Shown in pieces: positions 58,559 to 64,000 of a stretch of DNA of 64,000 nt. How positions within the stretch are numbered: position 1 is the first letter of the stretch; every line of letters starts with the position of its first letter. The stretch spans positions 6,446,198 through 6,510,197 of the forward strand of contig NZ_AP023355.1 of assembly GCF_016865425.1 (NCBI RefSeq). Direction: 5' to 3'. The position numbers and the translations under genes were made by a program. The stretch is from Actinocatenispora thailandica (GTDB taxonomy: Bacteria; Actinomycetota; Actinomycetes; Mycobacteriales; Micromonosporaceae). The notes beneath the pieces were generated by a model, which saw only the letters and a program-made list of their open reading frames with translations, had not been told where the DNA came from and searched no databases.

Positions 58559-58820
58559 TCGGCCGCCGGCGGGTGATCGGCCGCCGGCCACCCCCCGACG
58601 CTGCCAGCCCGGCCGAGCACCAGCGCGGGTGAACGATCCTCGGCCGGTCGCCGCGCAGCCGGCGGGGGTGCGCGGCAGGCATCGGTCGGCCGACCGCCGA
58701 GCCCGGCGTCGGCGGTCGGCGGGGGGCCGGGCGTCGGCGCGATTCCGGAACGGTCGAGTGGCCATAACGGAAGGCCATAACGGGGAGTGCGGAACCGGCG
58801 GGTTCGCGTACTGTCCGGGC
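58551..58820. repeat. Short direct repeats between PHP and DUF885 genes
   Basis: GCGGGTGATCGGCCGCCG occurs twice, 18 bases apart, over the PHP stop codon; CCGACCGCC/GGCGGTCGG (58690-58719) is a hairpin; GGCCATAACGG occurs at 58760 and 58773. The last is an A+T-rich patch suited to the DUF885 promoter. Confidence 0.7.
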
Positions 58821-58821
58821 C

Positions 58822-60477
58822 GTGGGACGTATTGACGAGATTGCCGACCGGTACGTGGACGACTGGGCCACCCTCGATCCGGCCGGTGCCACCGAGGCCG
58901 GCGTGGTAGGCCACGACGACGAAATGCCCGACCTGACCCCGGACGGGTACGCGGCGCGGGCCGAGCTGAACCGGCGGGTGCTGGCCGAGCTGGCCGGCGT
59001 CGAGCCGGCCGACGAGCGGGAACGCGCAGCCAAGGCGGCCATGCAGGAGCGGCTCGGCCTGGAGGTCGAGATCGCCGACGCCGGCGAGGACCGCGAGATG
59101 AACGTGATCGCGAGCCCGGTGCACGGGTTGCGGCAGACGTTCGACCTGATGCCGCTGGCCGGCGAGGAGGCCGCGAGCAACGTCGCGTCCCGGCTGGAGA
59201 AGCTGCCCCGCGCGCTCGACCAGCTGCGTACGACGCTGTCCGCGGACGCCGCGGCCGGCCGGGTCGCGTCCCGCCGGCAGCTCGCCGCGTGCGTCGACCA
59301 GTACAAGGAATGGACCGGTACGGACGACTTCTTCGCCGGCCTCGCCACCCGGGTCGGCGCCGAGGGTGCGCTGGGTGCCCGGATCGCCGCCGCCGCGGCC
59401 GGCGCCCGGCAGGCGGTGGACGAGTTCGGCGGGTTCGTGACCGGTGAGCTGCTGCCGCGCGCCGCCGAGTCGGACGCGGCCGGCCTGGAGAAGTACCAGC
59501 GCGCGTCGCGGTACTTCCTCGGGGCCAGCATCGACCTGGCCGAGACGTACGAGTGGGGTTGGCAGGAGCTGGCCCGGATCGAGACCGAGATGCGCAGGGT
59601 GGCCGGCCAGATCGTGCCGGGCAGCAGCTCGATCGTCGAGGCGGCGGCCGCCCTGGACGCCGATCCGAAGCGGCGGATCGCCGGCAAGGAGGCGTTCCGG
59701 GAGTGGATGCAGCGGCAGGCCGACGAGGCGATCGCGGCCGTCGACGGCGTGCACTTCGACATTCCGGAGCCGGTGCGCACCATCGAGGCGTGCATCGCGC
59801 CGACTTCCGACGGCGCGATCTACTACACTCCGCCGAGCGAGGACTGGTCCCGGCCGGGCCGGATGTGGTGGGCGGTGCCGAACGGTGTCGAGGAGTTCGC
59901 CACCTGGCGCGAGGTGACGACCGTGTACCACGAGGGCGTCCCCGGGCACCATCTCCAGGTCGGCCAGACCGTGTACCGGTCGGAGTTGCTGAACCGCTGG
60001 CAGCGGCTGCTGTGCTGGGTGTCCGGCTCCGGTGAGGGCTGGGCGCTGTACGCGGAGCGGCTGATGGACGATCTCGGTTTCCTGTCCGACCCCGGTGCCC
60101 GGCTGGGCATGCTGGACGCGCAGTCGTTCCGGGCAACCCGCGTCATCATCGACATCGGCATGCACCTGCAGCTCAAGATCCCCGCCGGTACCGGCTTCCA
60201 CGAGGGTGAGACGTGGACCCCGGAGCTGGGCTGGGAGTTCCTGCGCGCGCACTGCCGGATGGAGGAGGAGTTCCTCCGCTTCGAGCTGCTGCGCTACCTG
60301 GGCTGGCCGGGGCAGGCCCCGGCGTACAAGGTGGGTGAGCGGATGTGGCTCGCCGCCCGCGAGGAGGCCAGGGCGCGCAAGGGCGCCGACTTCGACCTGA
60401 AGGCGTTCCACGCCGCCGCCCTCGACCTCGGCTCGATCGGCCTGGACCCGCTCCGCGAGGCCCTCGCCCGGCTCTGA
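58822..60477 (+). CDS. DUF885 family (putative metallopeptidase)
   Basis: A 551-residue protein of the DUF885 family. TTVYHEGVPGHHLQVGQ holds the H-E-x3-G-H-H zinc-type motif, with SGEGWALYAERLMDDLGFL and LQLKIPAGTGFHEGETWTP as later blocks. Family members look like carboxypeptidase-type zinc enzymes; the substrate here is unknown. No signal peptide is seen, so it is cytoplasmic. GTG at 58822 is the start, and a hairpin follows the stop. Confidence 0.87.
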   Translation: MGRIDEIADRYVDDWATLDPAGATEAGVVGHDDEMPDLTPDGYAARAELNRRVLAELAGVEPADERERAAKAAMQERLGLEVEIADAGEDREMNVIASPVHGLRQTFDLMPLAGEEAASNVASRLEKLPRALDQLRTTLSADAAAGRVASRRQLAACVDQYKEWTGTDDFFAGLATRVGAEGALGARIAAAAAGARQAVDEFGGFVTGELLPRAAESDAAGLEKYQRASRYFLGASIDLAETYEWGWQELARIETEMRRVAGQIVPGSSSIVEAAAALDADPKRRIAGKEAFREWMQRQADEAIAAVDGVHFDIPEPVRTIEACIAPTSDGAIYYTPPSEDWSRPGRMWWAVPNGVEEFATWREVTTVYHEGVPGHHLQVGQTVYRSELLNRWQRLLCWVSGSGEGWALYAERLMDDLGFLSDPGARLGMLDAQSFRATRVIIDIGMHLQLKIPAGTGFHEGETWTPELGWEFLRAHCRMEEEFLRFELLRYLGWPGQAPAYKVGERMWLAAREEARARKGADFDLKAFHAAALDLGSIGLDPLREALARL

Positions 60478-60484
60478 AACGGCA

Positions 60485-60524
60485 CGTGCCGGGTGGCCCG
60501 CCGTCGTGCGGGCTGCCCGGCACG
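60485..60524 (+). terminator. Terminator after DUF885
   Basis: CGTGCCGGG pairs with CCCGGCACG, with an inner GGCCCGC/GCGGGCT arm. It is followed by TTGCC. Imperfect repeats of CACGGGTCGCCGCCG follow to about 60610. Confidence 0.75.
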
Positions 60525-60651
60525 TTGCCCGCACGGGTCGCCGCCGCGCGCGCGACGGCGACTGCTTGCCCACACGGGTCGCCGCCGACCGCGCGGCGGC
60601 TGCTTGCCTCCGGCGTACCGCCCGGCACGGACGGTCGGGTGGCCGCCGGGG

Positions 60652-61002
60652 TCAGCCCCAGAAGACGCCGTGCGGGTTGGACTCGATGGTGGCCAGCAGC
60701 GGGCCGGGGCCGGAGGCGGCCGGCACCTCCGGAGCCGGGTGCCACCGGTTGTGGCTGTCGGACCAGTGCAGCGTCCACTCGCCGCCGTCCGGTGGCGGCG
60801 GGGCGTAGCGCAGCTGGGCGACCCGGGTCTCGGTCCAGTCGGGGCCGAGTTCGGGCATGAACGGTGGCCGGCACTCCACGATCGTGATGTTGCGCCCGCG
60901 TAGCCGGTACTCGACCCGCACCTGGTCGCGCAGCTGGTTCGGCACTCGCCGATCGCACCAGCGGGCGATCTGCCGTAGCTGAAGCTCCGGTACGGCAGAC
61001 AA
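60652..61002 (-). CDS. DUF3024 protein
   Basis: 116 residues, MSAVPELQLRQIARWCDRRVPNQLRDQVRVEYRLRGRNITIVECRPPF.., fitting DUF3024, a small actinobacterial family of unknown function. TTG at 61002 follows GGGAGGTGA at seven bases and gives the family-like N-terminus, which decides against a longer reading. It converges with DUF885 and is divergent from the S15 peptidase gene across the DnaA-box cluster. Confidence 0.85.
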   Translation of the reverse strand: MSAVPELQLRQIARWCDRRVPNQLRDQVRVEYRLRGRNITIVECRPPFMPELGPDWTETRVAQLRYAPPPPDGGEWTLHWSDSHNRWHPAPEVPAASGPGPLLATIESNPHGVFWG

Positions 61003-61105
61003 CGCGTCACCTCCCACGCCAGCGGTTCCTTGAACCGTACGTGTCGTCGTGGTGCTGCTGCCACGGTTCGGTCGCACCCGCGGCCCTGTTCACAGCCGGC
61101 ACGAC

Positions 61106-61221
61106 TTTTCCACAGTTGTCCACAGGTTCGGGCGGGTTATCCACAAGCGAACCGGCCGGTTATCCACAGATTTGTCCCCAGCTAGCCCGGTGGACCGGCA
61201 GCGAACGCCGCGTTGTCCACA
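61106..61221 (+). promoter_or_regulatory. Cluster of six DnaA-box-like 9-mers
   Basis: Nine-base sites matching the DnaA box (TTRTCCACA) occur at 61106 (TTTTCCACA), 61116 (TTGTCCACA), 61137 and 61160 (TTATCCACA), 61172 (TTGTCCCCA) and 61213 (TTGTCCACA). All point the same way within 116 bases, in an A+T-richer patch between divergent genes. dnaA and dnaN are not here, so this is not the usual origin; it may be a DnaA-titrating or regulatory cluster. Confidence 0.8.
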
Positions 61222-61282
61222 ATGCTTCCCTCTCGGGCACCGGCCCCGATAGCGTGTGATCGCGTCGTCGAGGGGAGTTGTC

Positions 61283-63217
61283 GTGGAAAACCGTCGTTCC
61301 CGGCGGGCCGCCGCCGCGGTCGCTCTGGTCACCGCACTGCTCACGCTGGTCGGTGCGCTCGCCGCACCGGCCGCCGCGGCGCCGCCACCGCCGTACGTGC
61401 ACGGCGGGCAGACCGTGCCCACCTACTCGTACGCCAGCGCGGTGCGCGAGAGCGTGCAGGTGGACACGAAGCTGGACAGCGACCACGACGGCACGCCGGA
61501 CACGGTGTCGGTGGACATCGTCCGGCCACGCACCGCGACCCGGGTGCCGGTGATCATGGAGGCCTCGCCGTACTACTCCTGCTGCGGCCGGGGCAACGAG
61601 TTCCAGCTCAAGAAGTACGACCGGAACGGCACGATCCTCTCGATGCCGCTCGCCTACGACAACTACTTCGTTCCCCGCGGGTACGCGTTCGTCGCCGTCG
61701 ACCTGGTCGGGACCAGCCGCTCCACCGGATGCGGCGACGTCGGCGGCCCGGCCGAGATCGGCAGCGTCGAGGCGGTGGTCGACTGGCTGAACGGCCGCGG
61801 CACCGCACGCTACCGGGACGGGCGAACGGCGCGCCCCGGCTGGACCACCGGCCGGGTCGGCATGATCGGCAAGTCCTGGGACGGCACCCTGGCCAACGGG
61901 GTCGCCGCGACCGGGGTGCGCGGCCTGGCCACCATCGTCCCGATCTCCGGCATCTCCAGCTGGTACGACTACATGCGGCTGGACGGCGTGCCGCGCGCGA
62001 CCGGCTACCCGGGCTGGCTGGCCGGCGCGGTGGACGGGCGGCCCGCCGGCACCTGCGACGCGGTCCAGGCCGGCCTGACCAGCGCCGGCGACGACACCAC
62101 CGGCGACTACAACGACTTCTGGGCGGCCCGCGACTACGTCCCGGACGCGGGCAAGGTGCGCGCCAGCGTGTTGATCGCGCACGGGCTCAACGACCAGAAC
62201 GTGTTCGCGCGCAACTTCTCCCGGTGGTGGGACGCGCTCGCGGAGCACCACGTGCCGCGCAAGCTGTGGCTGCACCAGGAGGGGCACACCGACCCGTTCG
62301 ACATCGACCGGGGCGCCTGGATGACGATGCTGCACCGCTGGTTCGACTACTGGTTGCAGGGCATCCACAACGGCGTGATGGGCGGACCGAAGGTCCGCGT
62401 CGAGCGCGCCCCGCAGCAGTGGCAGCAGCAGGCCGACTACCCGGCACCGGGCGCCCGGCCGGTCCGGCTGTCGCTGGCGGCGGGTGGCGGCGGCGCCGGC
62501 ACGATCGGTACCGGGGGCGGATCGGGCACGGTCGCGCTGACCGACAACCCCGACCTGACCGAGACGCAGGCGGTCGGCGACCCGAACGCGGCCCGCAGCG
62601 ACCGGGCGACGTTCCTGTCCACCGCGCTGTCCGGCACCACCCACCTGTCCGGTACGCCGACCGTCACGCTGCGGTTCCGCTCCGACGAGCCGGACACCGA
62701 GCTGACCGCGAAGCTGGTCGACTACGGCACCGCGGCCCGGGACGACTACCTGGCCAACGACCTGAGCGGGATCGAGGACCTGGACACCCGGTCCTGCTGG
62801 GGCGAATCCACCGCGGACGACTCGGCCTGCTACCTGGACACCACCGAGGTCGTGCACAGCACCGACTACGGGGTGCTGTCCCGCGGCTGGACCGACGCCG
62901 CGCACCGCACCGGCCTGACCCGCTACACGCCCGTCGCCCCCGGCCGGTGGTACTCGATCACCATCCGGTTGCAGCCCCAGGACCAGCTGCTCGCCGCCGG
63001 CCACCATCTCGGCCTGGTCGTCTCGCTGTCGGACACCGAGAACACCAGCCCGTCCAGTACCGGCGCGAAGGTCACCGTCGACCTGGCGCACTCGACCCTG
63101 TCGCTGCCGGTCGCCGGCGCCACCCACCTGGGTACCGTGGCGACGGCGCCGCAGCTGACCGTCACCGCCCCGGCGACGCGCGCCACCCGCTCCACCCCGG
63201 CCCGCCGGTTGCCCTGA
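61283..63217 (+). CDS. Secreted X-Pro dipeptidyl-peptidase-like hydrolase (S15)
   Basis: 644 residues with a signal peptide (RRAAAAVALVTALLTLVGALAAPAAAAPP). The peptidase S15/CocE domain shows nucleophile GKSWDGT, acid HGLNDQNV and His in QEGHTDPF, followed by a C-terminal galactose-binding-like jelly-roll domain (VTLRFRSDEPDTELTAKLVDYG). It removes X-Pro dipeptides or hydrolyses esters outside the cell. GTG at 61283 follows GGGGAG. The upstream region is the DnaA-box cluster, which may influence its transcription. Confidence 0.9.
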   Translation: MENRRSRRAAAAVALVTALLTLVGALAAPAAAAPPPPYVHGGQTVPTYSYASAVRESVQVDTKLDSDHDGTPDTVSVDIVRPRTATRVPVIMEASPYYSCCGRGNEFQLKKYDRNGTILSMPLAYDNYFVPRGYAFVAVDLVGTSRSTGCGDVGGPAEIGSVEAVVDWLNGRGTARYRDGRTARPGWTTGRVGMIGKSWDGTLANGVAATGVRGLATIVPISGISSWYDYMRLDGVPRATGYPGWLAGAVDGRPAGTCDAVQAGLTSAGDDTTGDYNDFWAARDYVPDAGKVRASVLIAHGLNDQNVFARNFSRWWDALAEHHVPRKLWLHQEGHTDPFDIDRGAWMTMLHRWFDYWLQGIHNGVMGGPKVRVERAPQQWQQQADYPAPGARPVRLSLAAGGGGAGTIGTGGGSGTVALTDNPDLTETQAVGDPNAARSDRATFLSTALSGTTHLSGTPTVTLRFRSDEPDTELTAKLVDYGTAARDDYLANDLSGIEDLDTRSCWGESTADDSACYLDTTEVVHSTDYGVLSRGWTDAAHRTGLTRYTPVAPGRWYSITIRLQPQDQLLAAGHHLGLVVSLSDTENTSPSSTGAKVTVDLAHSTLSLPVAGATHLGTVATAPQLTVTAPATRATRSTPARRLP

Positions 63218-63303
63218 CCCGCCCGGCGAACGGCGACCGGCCCGTCGGTGTTGAGACGACCGTCACGGGCCACCGCGGGCCTGTTGCGGCGTCACCGGAT
63301 CCG

Positions 63304-63335
63304 AGTAGGTTTCGTTCGTTGAATCTGAAACTACT
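63304..63335. promoter_or_regulatory. Inverted repeat before the OYE gene
   Basis: AGTAGGTTTC at 63304 and GAAACTACT ending at 63335 form an imperfect palindrome with GTTCGTTGAATCT between. It is an A+T-rich patch right before the ribosome-binding site, fitting promoter and operator. Confidence 0.45.
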
Positions 63336-63346
63336 TGGAGGTCGTG

Positions 63347-64000
63347 GTGGGTGAGCGGGTCGAGCCGATGCTGTGGCGGCCGTACTCGCTGCGCGGCACC
63401 ACGTTCCGCAACCGCGCCTGGCTGTCCCCGATGTGCCAGTACTCGTCCCGGGACGGGTTCCCGACCGACTGGCACCGCACGCACTACCCCAGCCGCGCGA
63501 TCGGCGGTGCCGGGCTGGTGCTGTTCGAGGCCACCGCGGTGAGCCCGGCCGGCCGCATCTCGCCGCTGGACGCCGGCCTGTGGTCGGCCGAACTGGCCGA
63601 GGCGTACCGGCCGATCACCGCCGCGGTGGCGGCGGCCGGCGCCGTCCCGGGGGTGCAGCTGGCGCACGCCGGTCGCAAGGCGTCCACCCGGGCACCGTGG
63701 CACGGCCGCGGCTGGGTCCCGCCGCAGGAGGGCGGTTGGGCCACGATCGGGCCGTCGCCGGTGCCGTTCGAGGGGTCCCCGCCGCCGGTCGCGATGTCCA
63801 CCGTGGACATCGATCGGCTGGTGGCGGACTTCGCCCGCGCCACCCAGCTCGCCGTGCACGCCGGGTTCGGCGTGATCGAACTGCACGCGGCGCACGGCTA
63901 CCTGCTGCACCAGTTCCTCAGCCCGCTGTCCAACCGGCGCACCGACCACTTCGGCGGCGACCTCGCCGGCCGGATGCGGCTGCCGCTGGCCGTGGTCGAC
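63347..64000 (+). CDS. NADH:flavin oxidoreductase, Old Yellow Enzyme family (partial)
   Basis: The first 218 residues of an OYE/YqjM-like FMN enzyme: MLWRPYSLRGTTFRNRAWLSPMCQYSSRDGFPTDWHRTHY, GVQLAHAGRKAST, and HAAHGYLLHQFLSPLSNRRTD. The Cys in SPMCQYS is the redox-modulating Cys of the YqjM class. It reduces activated alkenes with NAD(P)H. GTG at 63347 follows GGAGG; the window end cuts the gene. Confidence 0.92.
   Translation, partial: MGERVEPMLWRPYSLRGTTFRNRAWLSPMCQYSSRDGFPTDWHRTHYPSRAIGGAGLVLFEATAVSPAGRISPLDAGLWSAELAEAYRPITAAVAAAGAVPGVQLAHAGRKASTRAPWHGRGWVPPQEGGWATIGPSPVPFEGSPPPVAMSTVDIDRLVADFARATQLAVHAGFGVIELHAAHGYLLHQFLSPLSNRRTDHFGGDLAGRMRLPLAVVD

Noticed and set aside
61106-61221. Calling the DnaA-box cluster oriC
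   Set aside because: dnaA, dnaN, recF, gyrB and rpmH are absent from the window, and only one orientation of boxes is present.

Overview
The window is very G+C-rich DNA with many GTG and TTG starts, dense coding on both strands and a typical actinobacterial gene set: DUF397 proteins, an HU protein with a long Lys/Ala tail, a stand-alone LigD polymerase, a deazaflavin-dependent nitroreductase-like protein, an MmyB-type XRE regulator and a TipAS-type MerR regulator. It is most likely chromosome of a filamentous actinomycete. A Micromonosporaceae-like lineage is my inference; the genus cannot be fixed from this sequence. I see no integrase, transposase, phage module, rRNA operon or CRISPR array. 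The most distinctive features are duplications, palindromic elements and a DnaA-box cluster rather than a new gene cluster.

Left end (1-3.3 kb): a family of DUF397 genes, three of them exact 326-bp tandem copies separated by identical hairpins, with tails of further copies at both sides. Three small membrane or lipoprotein genes of more A+T-rich composition follow. 3.3-7.5 kb: an MFS transporter, LigD polymerase domain protein, DUF1697 protein and HupB. 7.6-14.8 kb: a membrane-spanning Hsp70-like protein, then two MFS exporters around an XRE regulator with a frameshift, and an AraC regulator. 14.9-18.5 kb: VOC and SRPBCC proteins, two alpha/beta hydrolases and a LysR regulator. 18.6-21.5 kb: the three-gene proton-translocating transhydrogenase operon pntAA-pntAB-pntB.

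21.5-25.2 kb: a divergent HxlR/SDR pair, a PfkB sugar kinase, a DJ-1/PfpI protein and inorganic pyrophosphatase. 25.2-36.8 kb is an accessory-looking stretch: small exported or membrane proteins, several GNAT acetyltransferases (and relics of others), an aminoglycoside-phosphotransferase-fold kinase, MerR and MarR regulators, a truncated nucleotidyltransferase, a histidine phosphatase with an altered RHG motif, a HIT protein and a deazaflavin-dependent protein. 36.9-37.4 kb carries tRNA-Phe, tRNA-Asp and tRNA-Glu; tRNA-Ser(CGA) lies at 47.9 kb.

37.6-48.8 kb: an exported polysaccharide deacetylase, a divergent isoprenoid pair (idi, phytoene synthase), a TIGR01777 epimerase, a cupin, a large secreted protein followed by a sedolisin protease, an aminotransferase and purine nucleoside phosphorylase (deoD). 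48.9-64 kb: mostly housekeeping metabolism (aroA, tadA and its partner, tyrA, mtnA), a secreted beta-propeller, a PHP protein, a DUF885 hydrolase, a DnaA-box cluster at 61.1-61.2 kb, a secreted X-Pro dipeptidyl-peptidase-like enzyme and the start of an Old Yellow Enzyme gene cut by the window end.

Tandem duplication is a recurring theme: the DUF397 array, the 5' end of a merR gene, an insert in mtnA, a 27-bp duplication over the pntAA stop codon, a 37/38-bp array at 57.3 kb and G+C-rich arrays near 10.0, 30.5 and 49.4 kb. A palindromic element whose ends read CTTTGCTCTG...CAGAGCAAAG occurs once as a single hairpin (24.5 kb) and once as a three-hairpin compound (40.2 kb).
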